Of a DNA stretch of 13,857 bases, positions 1 to 8,528 are shown one piece after another. Source of the stretch: Halorhodospira sp. GTDB taxonomy: Bacteria; Pseudomonadota; Gammaproteobacteria; Nitrococcales; Halorhodospiraceae. The translations under genes were made by a program, and so were the position numbers. The stretch's first letter is position 1. Each line of letters opens with the position of its first letter. The notes beneath the pieces are model-generated. The model was not told the DNA's origin. It saw nothing but the letters and a program-made list of their open reading frames with translations, and did not search any database. The stretch is taken from positions 1-13,857 of the forward strand of contig SKJZ01000223.1 of assembly GCA_007121755.1 (NCBI GenBank). The letters run 5' to 3'.

Positions 1-19
1 CTTTAACGAGAGGGCACCG

Positions 20-442
20 ATGAGCACGCTCCAAGTCGATATCGTCAGTGCCGAGGGGGAACTGCACTCGGGTACCGCCACAATGGTGATCGCCCCGGCC
101 CTGGAGGGCGACGTTGGCATCACGCCGCGTCACGCGCCGCTGTTGACGCGGCTGCGGCCAGGGGAGTTACGGATCACCGAGGAGAACGGTGAAGAGTGGT
201 TCTTCTATGCTTCCGGCGGGGTATTGGAGGTCCAGCCCCATAAGGTCACTGTATTGGCGGATACCGCGGTGCGCGCCCGCGATATCGATGAGGCGGCCGC
301 GCTCGAGGCGAAGCGTCGGGCCGAGGAGCAGTTGCGCCAGCAAAAGGACGACATCGATTATGGTCAGGTCCAGGCGGAGTTGGCCGAGGCCATGGCGCAA
401 CTACAGGCGCTCGAAAGCTTGCGCAAGCGTGTCAAGCGCTGA
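20..442 (+). CDS. atpC: F1Fo ATP synthase epsilon subunit
   Basis: Epsilon subunit of the F1 sector, part of the central rotor stalk; it couples rotation to catalysis and can inhibit ATP hydrolysis, on the cytoplasmic face of the inner membrane. The 140 residues match the usual family length (about 139 in E. coli). Residues 1-86 form the beta-sandwich domain, with the typical VDIVSAEGEL opening and the GDVGITPRHAPLLTRLRPGEL stretch near 30-50; residues 88-138 are an Ala/Glu/Arg-rich helical hairpin. The ATG follows GAGAGGG at 8-14 with a 5-base gap. The first six bases read CTT TAA and are probably the last Leu codon and stop of atpD, which would make this the last gene of the atp operon; that is inferred because atpD lies outside the window. 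Confidence 0.97.
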   Translation: MSTLQVDIVSAEGELHSGTATMVIAPALEGDVGITPRHAPLLTRLRPGELRITEENGEEWFFYASGGVLEVQPHKVTVLADTAVRARDIDEAAALEAKRRAEEQLRQQKDDIDYGQVQAELAEAMAQLQALESLRKRVKR

Positions 443-524
443 CGGGGCCGCTATGGTCCGGCACCGCTCGGCCTCCGTCTTTCGCCAAGATGATAAACGG
501 GCCGTTTGTTCGCGGAGGAATGCC

Positions 525-530
525 GAGGTG
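525..530 (+). promoter_or_regulatory. Ribosome binding site fixing the GTG start of glmU
   Basis: GAGGTG lies seven bases before the GTG at 538 and supports that codon as the glmU start. A stronger-looking GGAGG at 514-518 is one base from an ATG at 520, but that ATG opens only ATG-CCG-AGG-TGA and is out of frame with glmU. No upstream in-frame start is compatible with the family N-terminus. Confidence 0.6.
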
Positions 531-537
531 ATTCCCG

Positions 538-1929
538 GTGTCTTCTGAGCTGTTCTCCGTCATCGTCCTTGCCGCCGGCAAAGGGACGCGGATGCGTTCG
601 TCGCGGCCGAAGGTTCTCCACCCATTGGCCGGCCGCCCATTGCTCTCACACGTCCTCGATGCCGCACTGGCATTGAACCCGGCTGCAATCTACGTGGTTT
701 ACGGCCACGGCGGGGACGCTGTCGCGTCCGCACACGCGGGCTACCCGGTCCAGTGGGTCGAGCAGCCGCAGCAGCTCGGCACCGGACACGCCGTGCGCTG
801 CGCCGTCGACGGTATTCCCGACGATCACCGGGTACTTGTGCTTTACGGTGACGTGCCGTTGATCCAGGCCGACACCTTGACACCACTGCTCTCCGCGCCC
901 GGCGTCGCTTTACTGTCAGCGGAACTTGCCGATCCTGCCGGCTACGGCAGGGTGGTCCGGGCCGGGCAAGAGGTCCGTGGCATTGTCGAGGAGAAAGACG
1001 CGACGCCGGAGCAACAAGCCATCCGCGAAATCAATACCGGCCTCCTGTCGGCTCCGGCTCGCCATCTTAAGCGGTGGTTGGCCGATCTGCAGGCGGATAA
1101 CGCTCAGGGTGAGTACTATTTGACCGATGTTGTCGCCATGGCGGTAGCCGAGGCCGTACCGGTTACTGGGATGCCGGTGGGTGATCCGGCCGAGGTGCAA
1201 GGGGTTAACGATCTGGTTCAGTTGGCCGGGGTGGAGCGGTTGTGGCAGCGGCGCGCGGCGGAACGGCTGATGCGGGCCGGGCTACACTTAGTGAATCCGG
1301 ACCGTTTTGAGCTGCGCGGCGAGCTGGCGCACGGCGAAGATTGCCGGATCGACGCCGGGGTGGTGTGCGAAGGGCGGGTGGAACTTGGCCACCGCGTCAC
1401 TTTGGGGCCAGGTGTCGTCTTGCGCGATACCCGCATTGCGGATGACGCGGTGGTGGATGCCTACAGTGTCGTCGAAGGCGCCGAGGTGGGAATCGAGGCG
1501 GTAGTGGGCCCCTTCGCCAGGCTGCGCCCCGGCACCGTGCTGGCAAAAGGCGCCAAGGTGGGTAACTTTGTCGAGACAAAGGCCGTCCGCTTAGGGCCCG
1601 GCTCCAAGGCCAACCACCTCACTTATCTCGGCGATGCCGAGGTCGGGGCGGGGGTTAATATCGGCGCTGGAACGATCACATGCAACTACGACGGCGCGGG
1701 AAAACACACCACGCGCATCGACGACGATGCCTTCATCGGTTCGGGTACGGAATTGGTGGCCCCTGTTACCGTAGGACGGGGCGCCACCATTGGCGCCGGT
1801 ACCACGTTGTCGCAGGATGCCCCACCCGGCGCCCTGACGTTGGAACGGACTCGCCAGCGTACTGTGGAAAACTGGCAGCGCCCCGGAAAGCCGCCGTCCG
1901 ATGGATCAACAGGCGATGAGCGGCAGTAA
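538..1929 (+). CDS. glmU: Bifunctional GlcN-1-P acetyltransferase / GlcNAc-1-P uridyltransferase
   Basis: Makes UDP-GlcNAc from GlcN-1-P in two steps (acetyl-CoA-dependent acetylation, then UTP-dependent uridylation), supplying peptidoglycan and lipopolysaccharide synthesis in the cytoplasm. The 463 residues compare with 456 in E. coli. The N-terminal pyrophosphorylase domain (about 1-230) has LAAGKGTRM at 11-19, K25, the QLGTGHA loop at 79-85, GDVPL with D105, and N224. The C-terminal left-handed beta-helix (about 250-445) has R330, K348 and the catalytic-base candidate H360 in the NHLTYLGD segment, equivalent to E. coli R333, K351 and H363. Translation starts at GTG. It is 95 bases from atpC with no evident terminator between, so co-transcription with the atp operon is possible. 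The last ten residues are a variable tail. Confidence 0.97.
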   Translation: MSSELFSVIVLAAGKGTRMRSSRPKVLHPLAGRPLLSHVLDAALALNPAAIYVVYGHGGDAVASAHAGYPVQWVEQPQQLGTGHAVRCAVDGIPDDHRVLVLYGDVPLIQADTLTPLLSAPGVALLSAELADPAGYGRVVRAGQEVRGIVEEKDATPEQQAIREINTGLLSAPARHLKRWLADLQADNAQGEYYLTDVVAMAVAEAVPVTGMPVGDPAEVQGVNDLVQLAGVERLWQRRAAERLMRAGLHLVNPDRFELRGELAHGEDCRIDAGVVCEGRVELGHRVTLGPGVVLRDTRIADDAVVDAYSVVEGAEVGIEAVVGPFARLRPGTVLAKGAKVGNFVETKAVRLGPGSKANHLTYLGDAEVGAGVNIGAGTITCNYDGAGKHTTRIDDDAFIGSGTELVAPVTVGRGATIGAGTTLSQDAPPGALTLERTRQRTVENWQRPGKPPSDGSTGDERQ

Positions 1930-1964
1930 CCGGCGGTTCGCGGATTAACGTTGAGGAGCACCGG

Positions 1965-2789
1965 ATGTTTGACCATACCGTCGTTGCCGTCCATTTTGAG
2001 TCGCCCTATCAACCACTGCTGGATTCCTTGTCGGAGCTGCGCAAGCTGGGAACGCAGCGTTTTACCCTGGTGGACGTCCTGCGGATCGACGATCCGGACG
2101 ACCTGAGTGAGGCCCACCGGCAAGAGGCGCGCCGCCGCCTCAAACAGAAGCAGGCCGATCTGCAGGCCGCCGGGTTGAAGGTGGACATTCAGCAGCCGGT
2201 CGGCTTTCCCGCGCCGGAGCTGACTAAGATCGGCCGTGGCTACGGCGCCCAATTGATCCTATTGGGTTCCCGCGGAGAGGGGCTGTTGCGGGAATTCTAC
2301 CACGGCTCCACGGTCTTGGAACTGGCGCGGCAGGCGACCCTCCCAGTGTTGATGGAGCGGATCGACCCTTCCTTTGGAACCGCCTACGGCGAAGTCTTCC
2401 GCCATCCGATTCTGGCGACGGACTTCTCCGTAAAAGCGTCGGCCGCGCACGCCCTTGCGCTGGATCTGGCGGAGCGTGCCGGCAAGCTGACCGTGCTCCA
2501 TGTGAATGAAGCGGGCTATCACGCCGACGGCCAAGCCAAGCTGGAAGCCATCGCGGACGAAGTGAGGCAGCGAGGCGCCGAGGTCTCAACGCGCCTGGAG
2601 TCAGGCACACCCGCCACGACTATCCGCCGGCTCGCGGAGAAGGAGGCTGGCAGCGTCGTGATAGTCGGAAAGCGCGGTGACGGCCCCGGTCGTGATTTGG
2701 CGATCGGTACCACCGCGCAAGCGGTCGCCCGCAACTGCCCCTGTTCGGTACTGGTGGTGCCGAACGAGCAAGGCATCTGGATTCGTTAG
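1965..2789 (+). CDS. Tandem-domain universal stress protein (UspA family)
   Basis: Two universal stress protein domains in one chain of 274 residues (about 1-135 and 145-267). Each ends in a full ATP-binding signature G-x2-G-x9-G-[S/T]: G101/G104/G114-S115 and G235/G238/G248-T249. Both halves therefore look nucleotide-binding, unlike degenerate tandem Usps. There is no signal peptide or membrane segment, so it is probably cytoplasmic. Family members aid survival of starvation, oxidants or respiratory stress; the partner of this one is unknown. The start follows GAGGAG at 1953-1958 with a 6-base gap. It lies 35 bases after glmU, and its TAG is one base before the glmS ATG, so it sits inside a glmU-glmS unit. 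No more specific symbol (such as uspE) is justified. Confidence 0.92.
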   Translation: MFDHTVVAVHFESPYQPLLDSLSELRKLGTQRFTLVDVLRIDDPDDLSEAHRQEARRRLKQKQADLQAAGLKVDIQQPVGFPAPELTKIGRGYGAQLILLGSRGEGLLREFYHGSTVLELARQATLPVLMERIDPSFGTAYGEVFRHPILATDFSVKASAAHALALDLAERAGKLTVLHVNEAGYHADGQAKLEAIADEVRQRGAEVSTRLESGTPATTIRRLAEKEAGSVVIVGKRGDGPGRDLAIGTTAQAVARNCPCSVLVVPNEQGIWIR

Positions 2790-2790
2790 C

Positions 2791-4620
2791 ATGTGCGGAA
2801 TCGTAGGCGCCACCGCCCAGCGTGACGTTGCGCCCCTCCTTATGGAGGGGCTGCACCGTTTGGAGTACCGGGGTTACGATTCGGCGGGGATCGCGCTGTT
2901 GACTGCGGACGGCGTGCTCTACCGGGAGCGTTCCGTGGGCCGGGTCGACGACCTGCAAAACGCCATCGGCCCCGAAACGCCGCCGGGCGGCACCGGCATC
3001 GCCCACACCCGCTGGGCGACTCACGGCCGGCCGAGCGACGCCAACGCCCACCCGCACACCGCCGGCGGTGACATCGCGCTGGTCCACAACGGGATCATCG
3101 AGAACCACGAACAGTTGCGGCATCGCCTGGAGTCCTCCGGCGTCGGCTTTACCTCGGAAACCGATACCGAGGTCATTGCGGCCCTCATTGAGCAACGCCA
3201 CGCAGCCGGAGAGGATCTCTACACAGCCGTGAGAGGGGCGCTTCCGGAATTGCGCGGCGCCTACGCGCTCGGTGTCGTCTCCGCGCGGGAGCCCGGCAGG
3301 GTGGTGGCGGCGAGGAGCGGCAGCCCCCTCGTGATCGGCCTGGGCATCGGCGAAAACTTCATCGCTTCTGACGTTGCGGCACTTCTCCCGGTCACGCGTA
3401 AGTTTATCTTCCTTGAGGAGGGCGATACCGCGGACATCACCCGTGGCCGTGTCACGGTCCACGATGCCGCGGGACAGCCCGTAGAGCGGCCCGTCACCGA
3501 GTCCGGGCTCACGCTGGACTCGGTGGAGCGCGGCGGTTACCGCCACTTCATGCTGAAGGAGATGCACGAACAGCCGGCCGCGGTCGCGGAAACGCTGGAG
3601 GGGCGGGTCGCCGAGGGGCGTGTCCTGGAAGCCGCTCTGGGGCTGGGTGCCGGCGATCTGCTGGCGGTTACCCGGCGTCTGCAGATCGTCGCCTGTGGCA
3701 CGTCGTACCACGCCGGGCTGGTGGCGCGGTACTGGTGCGAGAGGTATGCCGGCGTGCCGTGCGATGTCGAAGTGGCGAGCGAGTTCCGGTACCGCGCCCA
3801 CGCCGTTGACCCAGGCACCTTGATGGTAGTGATCTCCCAATCTGGCGAGACGGCCGATACCTTAGCCGCGCTCCGAGAGGGCCGGCGCTTGGGATACGCG
3901 GGCATCGTGGCGATCTGTAACGTCCCCGAAAGCTCCTTGGTGCGCGAGTCAGACTTGGCCCTGATGACGCGGGCCGGACCCGAGATTGGCGTTGCGTCGA
4001 CCAAGGCGTTCACCACCCAACTGACCGCGCTCCTGCTGTTGGTGACCGCCATGACGTCACGGCGCGGGCGGGAGGCCGATGAGCACCAATTGGTGGAGGC
4101 GTTGGCGGCATTGCCCGGCACTTTGGAGCGCACGCTGCAGTTGGAGGATCAGATCGCGCGGCTGGCGGAGCACTTCGTCGATCGCCACCACGCGCTCTTT
4201 TTAGGGCGCGGCACACACTACCCGGTGGCGCTCGAGGGGGCTTTGAAGCTAAAGGAGATCTCCTATATCCACGCGGAGGCCTACCCGGCGGGTGAGTTGA
4301 AACACGGCCCGCTAGCCCTGGTCGACGACCAGATGCCGGTGGTGGCCGTCGCGCCGCGTGATGAACTTCTCGACAAGCTACGGTCTAATCTGCAAGAGGT
4401 CAGGGCTCGCGGCGGCCGCCTCTACGTCTTTGCCGATGACGCCGCCACCTTCCGCGCCGGTGACGAATACCACGTGGTTCCGGTGCCCGCCGCGCCGGAG
4501 CCCATCTCGCCGGTGGTCCATACCGTTCCGCTCCAACTGTTGGCGTACCATGTGGCAGTGTTGCGGGGGACCGATGTGGACAAGCCCAGGAACCTGGCTA
4601 AATCGGTAACTGTGGAGTAA
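2791..4620 (+). CDS. glmS: Glutamine-fructose-6-phosphate aminotransferase (isomerizing)
   Basis: Converts fructose-6-phosphate and glutamine to glucosamine-6-phosphate, the first committed step of the hexosamine pathway that GlmU completes. The reading frame is open further upstream, but the start must be the ATG at 2791, because the nucleophile Cys has to follow the removed initiator Met (MCGIVGA). This gives 609 residues, the same as E. coli. The glutaminase domain (about 2-240) shows C2, TRWATHG at 73-79 and HNGIIEN at 99-105. Two SIS isomerase domains follow, with SQSGETADT in the first and EGALKLKEISYIHAEAYPAGE in the second, ending in the typical DKPRNLAKSVTVE tail. No good Shine-Dalgarno precedes the ATG; it begins one base after the usp stop (TAGcATG), so translational coupling is likely. 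Confidence 0.97.
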   Translation: MCGIVGATAQRDVAPLLMEGLHRLEYRGYDSAGIALLTADGVLYRERSVGRVDDLQNAIGPETPPGGTGIAHTRWATHGRPSDANAHPHTAGGDIALVHNGIIENHEQLRHRLESSGVGFTSETDTEVIAALIEQRHAAGEDLYTAVRGALPELRGAYALGVVSAREPGRVVAARSGSPLVIGLGIGENFIASDVAALLPVTRKFIFLEEGDTADITRGRVTVHDAAGQPVERPVTESGLTLDSVERGGYRHFMLKEMHEQPAAVAETLEGRVAEGRVLEAALGLGAGDLLAVTRRLQIVACGTSYHAGLVARYWCERYAGVPCDVEVASEFRYRAHAVDPGTLMVVISQSGETADTLAALREGRRLGYAGIVAICNVPESSLVRESDLALMTRAGPEIGVASTKAFTTQLTALLLLVTAMTSRRGREADEHQLVEALAALPGTLERTLQLEDQIARLAEHFVDRHHALFLGRGTHYPVALEGALKLKEISYIHAEAYPAGELKHGPLALVDDQMPVVAVAPRDELLDKLRSNLQEVRARGGRLYVFADDAATFRAGDEYHVVPVPAAPEPISPVVHTVPLQLLAYHVAVLRGTDVDKPRNLAKSVTVE

Positions 4621-4632
4621 CGGAAGGCATAC

Positions 4633-5562
4633 ATGAATCTGCGGGACTTGAGATACCTGGTGGCCGTGGCCGAGCATCGCCATTTCGGCCGCGCGGCGCG
4701 CGCCTGCTATATCAGCCAACCTACGCTCTCGACGCAGCTGAAGAAGTTGGAGGCGTACCTCGGCGTCCAGTTGGTCGAGCGCAACCGGCGCCGGGTGTTG
4801 TTGACGCCACTTGGCGAAGAGCTGGCTGAACGGGCTGCCCGTATTCTGGCCGAGGCGGACGATCTGGTGAATACGGCGCGCGCTCAGGCCGAGCCGATGA
4901 CCGGCGATGTCCGGCTAGGGGTCATCCCCACCGCGGCCCCCTATCTATTGCCCCACGTGATCCCTGAACTGGCCTACACCTATCCGAACCTGCGGTTAAT
5001 CCTGCGCGAGGATCTGACCGACCGCCTTCTCGACCGGCTCCGCGCGGGGACGTTGGACGGTGCGCTATTGGCGCGTCCGGTCGCGGATGAAGGGTTGGTC
5101 AGCGCCCCTATCTGCGTCGAGCCGTTCTACTTCGCTGTGCCTGCCGGACACCTCCTCGACCGCCCGGAACCTGTCTCCTTAAACGAACTGCGCGAAGTGG
5201 AGTTGATGTTGCTCGAAGAGGGGCACTGCCTCCGCCAGCAGGCGCTGGAGGTCTGCCGTGAGGCGGATGCTGGAGAAGCGGCGCCTTTTCGCGCCACCAG
5301 CCTGGAGACGCTGCGCCAGATGGTTGCCGCCGGCGTCGGGGCCACCCTGCTCCCTGCCCTGGCGGCCGCGGCTTCCCAAAGAGGTCCGGACCACCAGGCC
5401 GTCGCTACCCGGCCGTTCCGCGACCCCGTTCCGTCGCGTGAACTCGCGCTTTACTGGCGCGCCGGATCGGCCCGGTCCGCGACCTTACAGGAGTTGGCGG
5501 ACTCGATTGCCCGTATGCCCGCGATCGCCGACCCCGCTCGCCACGTAACCGTTCCCGCGTAG
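4633..5562 (+). CDS. oxyR: Peroxide-sensing LysR-type regulator OxyR
   Basis: LysR-family transcription factor that senses hydrogen peroxide through a disulphide and activates catalase, alkyl hydroperoxide reductase and related genes. Of 309 residues, 1-60 form the winged helix-turn-helix (MNLRDLRYLVAVAEHRHFGR, then SQPTLSTQLKKLE). The effector domain is about 90-300. C199 and C208 lie in EEGHCLRQQALEVC, at the same residue numbers as the redox pair of E. coli OxyR, followed by the conserved FRATSLETLRQMVAAG segment. This separates it from generic LysR proteins. GGAAGG at 4622-4627 sits 5 bases before the ATG. It begins 12 bases after glmS and ends 5 bases before uvrD. The extra 3' residues (about 301-309) are variable tail. 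Confidence 0.94.
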   Translation: MNLRDLRYLVAVAEHRHFGRAARACYISQPTLSTQLKKLEAYLGVQLVERNRRRVLLTPLGEELAERAARILAEADDLVNTARAQAEPMTGDVRLGVIPTAAPYLLPHVIPELAYTYPNLRLILREDLTDRLLDRLRAGTLDGALLARPVADEGLVSAPICVEPFYFAVPAGHLLDRPEPVSLNELREVELMLLEEGHCLRQQALEVCREADAGEAAPFRATSLETLRQMVAAGVGATLLPALAAAASQRGPDHQAVATRPFRDPVPSRELALYWRAGSARSATLQELADSIARMPAIADPARHVTVPA

Positions 5563-5567
5563 TCCCC

Positions 5568-7748
5568 ATGGAGTCGCCGGATATCCTCGACGGGCTTAAT
5601 GCCGAGCAGCGCGAAGCCGTCTCCATCGAGCCCGGCCGGGTACTGATCCTCGCCGGCGCCGGCAGTGGCAAGACGCGCGTACTGACGCGCCGGGCGGCTT
5701 GGTTGGTGCGCCGGGTCGGGGCGTCGCCTTTCGACCTGCTGGCGGTTACCTTCACCAATAAGGCCGCCGGCGAGATGCGCGGCCGCATCGGCCACCTCCT
5801 CGGCATTACCACCACTGGGATATGGGTCGGAACCTTTCACGGTATCGCGCACCGCCTGCTCCGGATGCATAGCGAAGAGGCCGGACTGCCACAGGCGTTT
5901 CAAATCCTCGATGCGGACGATCAGCTTCGGCTGGTCAAGCGGGTCATGCGGGCGCGGGGGAGCGATGAACGCCGCTTCCCGCCGCGTCAGGTGCGCGCCT
6001 ATATCGCCGGATGCAAGGAAGAGGGTCTGCGGCCGCCGGATCTGTCCGAGCCCGAAACCGACTACCAAGCGGAGATGCTGGCCGCCTATCGCGACTACGA
6101 AGAGGCGTGCCGCCGCGGCGGTCTGGTCGATTTCGCCGAACTGCTGCTGCGCTCTTACGAACTCCTGGGTGAGAACACCGGTTTGCTCGACCACTACCGC
6201 CGCCGTTTCCAGCACTTGCTGGTGGATGAATTCCAGGATACCAATGCGCTTCAGTACCTGTGGTTGAAACGGCTGGCGGGCGACGGTCAAGAGGTCTTTG
6301 TGGTGGGCGACGACGACCAGTCGATCTACGGCTGGCGCGGTGCCCAAGTCGAAAACCTGGAACGGTTCCGCAAGGAGATGGGCGATGTACGGGTGTTGCG
6401 CCTGGAACAGAACTACCGCTCCACCGCGACGATCCTAAACGCCGCGAACGGGTTGATCGCCCACAACACCGGCCGCATGGGCAAGGAGCTGTGGACGTCC
6501 GGCGACCGGGGCGAACCGCTGGTGGTCTACGCCGCTTTCAACGAGACCGACGAAGCGCGGTGGGTGGTGGAACGGATCCGGCAGCACCTCTCCGAGGGCA
6601 ACTACGCGCGCGGCGATTTCGGGGTGCTCTACCGCTCCAACGCCCAGTCCCGCGCCTTGGAGGAGGCGCTCATCGCCCAACGCCTCCCCTACCGTGTCTA
6701 CGGTGGTCTCCGCTTCTTCGAGCGGGCCGAGATCAAAGACGCCCTCGCGTATCTGCGTTTGACCATCAATCGCCACGACGACGCCGCCTTCGAACGGGTG
6801 GTCAATACTCCGCCTCGCGGGATCGGCGATCGCACTGTTGAGGCGTTGCGTGAGGCCGCGCGGGGCGCCGGAGTGAGCCTAGGGGCGGCGGCGCGGGAAC
6901 TCATCGCCGGAACCCAACTGGCCGGCCGCGCCCGCAAGGCGGTAGCCGCCTTCCTCGAGCAGTTGGATGCCCTTGAGGCCGAGGTGGCGGGTCGCCCGTT
7001 GGACGAGCAGGTGGAACGAACCATCGCTCGTACTGGCTTGCGCGCCTACCATCAACAGGATGGGGAGCGCGGCGAAAGCCGGTTGGAAAACCTGGACGAG
7101 TTGGTTACCGCGGCGCGCCTCTTCGAACAGTACGGCGAGCACGCCGAGGGGATGGACCGCTTGACCGCCTTCCTGTCCCACGCTGCGCTGGAGGCCGGCG
7201 AGGGACAGGCCGACGACGGCACCCCGGCGGTGCAGTTGATGACGCTTCATTCGGCAAAGGGGCTCGAGTTCCCGGTTGTCTTCCTGGTCGGTTTGGAGGA
7301 GGGGCTTTTCCCTCACCGTATGTCGATCGAGGAGCCGGGGCGCCTGGAGGAGGAGCGGCGGCTCTGCTACGTCGGACTGACACGGGCCCGCGAGCGGGCC
7401 TACCTGACGTGGGCGGAGAGCCGGCGCGTCCACGGCGTTCAGCAAGTAGGCAGCCCGTCCCGCTTCCTGCGCGAGCTGCCGGTGGAGCACCTGGACGAGG
7501 TACGTCCCCGGTTCACCGTCCGGCGGACTGGAGAGTCCACGCGGCCCCTGCCGCCACGGGGCGTGGCCGGTGAAGCGGCGCCGGGGATCGGCCTGGGGGC
7601 GCGGGTGGCCCACGATACCTTCGGTCAAGGGGTTGTGATGGCGTGCGAGGGCAGCGGCGCCAACGCCCGGGTACAGGTGCGTTTCGACGATGCTGGGACC
7701 AAGTGGCTGGTCGCCAACCTCGCCGGCTTGGAGCCGGTGGTCGAGTAA
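5568..7748 (+). CDS. uvrD: DNA helicase II (UvrD)
   Basis: Superfamily 1A 3'-5' helicase that unwinds DNA in nucleotide excision and mismatch repair and clears recombinase from DNA. Of 726 residues (E. coli 720), motifs in order are: Q motif NAEQREAV 11-18; Walker A AGAGSGKT 29-36; TFTNKAAGEM 61-70; GTFH 88-91; Walker B DEFQDT 220-225; GDDDQSIYGWRGAQ 247-260; QNYRST 281-286; TLHSAKGLEFP 559-569; VGLTRAR 602-608. A C-terminal Tudor-like segment (about 676-726) with GxRVAHDTFGQG is the feature that distinguishes UvrD from Rep. The N-terminus lines up residue for residue with E. coli UvrD, so the ATG at 5568 is right although no Shine-Dalgarno precedes it. It lies 5 bases after the oxyR stop and may depend on coupling. 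Confidence 0.97.
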   Translation: MESPDILDGLNAEQREAVSIEPGRVLILAGAGSGKTRVLTRRAAWLVRRVGASPFDLLAVTFTNKAAGEMRGRIGHLLGITTTGIWVGTFHGIAHRLLRMHSEEAGLPQAFQILDADDQLRLVKRVMRARGSDERRFPPRQVRAYIAGCKEEGLRPPDLSEPETDYQAEMLAAYRDYEEACRRGGLVDFAELLLRSYELLGENTGLLDHYRRRFQHLLVDEFQDTNALQYLWLKRLAGDGQEVFVVGDDDQSIYGWRGAQVENLERFRKEMGDVRVLRLEQNYRSTATILNAANGLIAHNTGRMGKELWTSGDRGEPLVVYAAFNETDEARWVVERIRQHLSEGNYARGDFGVLYRSNAQSRALEEALIAQRLPYRVYGGLRFFERAEIKDALAYLRLTINRHDDAAFERVVNTPPRGIGDRTVEALREAARGAGVSLGAAARELIAGTQLAGRARKAVAAFLEQLDALEAEVAGRPLDEQVERTIARTGLRAYHQQDGERGESRLENLDELVTAARLFEQYGEHAEGMDRLTAFLSHAALEAGEGQADDGTPAVQLMTLHSAKGLEFPVVFLVGLEEGLFPHRMSIEEPGRLEEERRLCYVGLTRARERAYLTWAESRRVHGVQQVGSPSRFLRELPVEHLDEVRPRFTVRRTGESTRPLPPRGVAGEAAPGIGLGARVAHDTFGQGVVMACEGSGANARVQVRFDDAGTKWLVANLAGLEPVVE

Positions 7749-7770
7749 CGGCCGGGGCTACGCTACCGCC

Positions 7771-8496
7771 CTACAGATCAAGCAGGATCTCGCGCTCGCG
7801 CACCGACGGCTCGAACCCGCGATGCTCGTAGTGATCGAAGATGGCCTCCACCACGTCGCACGGCTTGTCCACAACGCGAAAGAGGTCCATGTCTTCGGGA
7901 TCGACCGCGCCATCGCCGACCAGCCGATCCTTGAACCACTCCACTAGCCCCGTCCAGTAAGCGGAGTGCGCGAGGATGATCGGGATGCGCCGCGTCTTGC
8001 CGGTCTGAACCAAGGTAAGGATCTCCGCCAACTCATCCAAGGTCCCGAAGCCGCCAGGTAGCACGACGTACGCCGAGGCGTACTTGACGAACATTACCTT
8101 GCGGGAGAAGAAGTGCCGGAAGTGGAGCGCCACGTCCTGATAAGGGTTGCCGGCCTGCTCCTGGGGTAGCTGGATGTTCAGGCCGATGCTGAGCGACTTG
8201 CCGGCCTGAGCCCCCTTGTTGGCGGCCTCCATGACTCCCGGTCCGCCGCCGCTGACCACGGAGAATCCAGCGTCCGAGCACGCCCGGGCGATCTCCTCGG
8301 CCAACTGGTAGTACGGGTGGTCGGGCGCTACGCGCGCCGATCCGAACATGCTTACGGAAGGCTTGATGGCGGAGAGGCGCTCGAAGCCCTCCACGAACTC
8401 CGCCATGATTTGGAAGATCTTCCACGACTCGCGGGTCATATGCGCATCGTTCCGCGGGTGCCGTTCCTGGTGGGAGAAGGGATCGTCGTTATTCAT
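7771..8496 (-). CDS. LOG-family (TIGR00730) nucleoside-monophosphate phosphoribohydrolase
   Basis: Rossmann-like 'lysine decarboxylase-like' protein of the LOG group, cytoplasmic, 241 residues. Signatures are GGGPGVMEAANKGA at 83-96 and PGGFGTLDE at 147-155, the family's substrate-binding and catalytic motifs, with an SRK at 131-133 placed where these enzymes carry a catalytic Arg. Characterised relatives cleave the N-glycosidic bond of AMP-type nucleotides or cytokinin riboside monophosphates; the substrate here cannot be told. Old 'lysine decarboxylase' labels for this family are wrong. The chosen start gives MNNDDPF; a second ATG at 8439 (residue 20) cannot be excluded, and neither has a strong Shine-Dalgarno. 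It converges on uvrD with 22 bases between stops and no visible terminator there, and diverges from polA. Confidence 0.88.
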   Translation of the reverse strand: MNNDDPFSHQERHPRNDAHMTRESWKIFQIMAEFVEGFERLSAIKPSVSMFGSARVAPDHPYYQLAEEIARACSDAGFSVVSGGGPGVMEAANKGAQAGKSLSIGLNIQLPQEQAGNPYQDVALHFRHFFSRKVMFVKYASAYVVLPGGFGTLDELAEILTLVQTGKTRRIPIILAHSAYWTGLVEWFKDRLVGDGAVDPEDMDLFRVVDKPCDVVEAIFDHYEHRGFEPSVREREILLDL

Positions 8497-8528
8497 AGAC
8501 CGGTATGGTGTACTGGCGCGGCTTGGTA

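Noticed and set aside
443..537. Terminator or promoter between atpC and glmU (AAACGG-G-CCGTTT near 494-506, and GATAAA at 492-497)
   Set aside because: The repeat has a one-base centre, a short stem and no T run; the -10-like hexamer has no -35 at a proper distance.
2677..2790. Upstream extension of glmS by 38 codons
   Set aside because: GlmS needs Cys immediately after the initiator Met as its nucleophile; the extension overlaps the end of the usp gene and would destroy this.
2620..3840. Long open frame (about 406 codons) on the minus strand opposite glmS and the end of the usp gene
   Set aside because: It lies antisense to two clear family members, has low-complexity Arg/Gly/Pro-rich translation with no recognisable motif, and such long antisense frames are common in GC-rich DNA.
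5451..6347. Open frame of 298 codons antisense to the end of oxyR and start of uvrD
   Set aside because: Fully covered by uvrD helicase motifs on the plus strand; its translation shows no family features.
6879..7628. Open frame of 249 codons antisense to the 3' half of uvrD
   Set aside because: Overlaps conserved UvrD motifs and has no visible domain; explained as a GC-rich shadow frame.
7749..7770. Shared terminator between convergent uvrD and the LOG-family gene
   Set aside because: Only 22 bases separate the stops, and no inverted repeat or T run is present.
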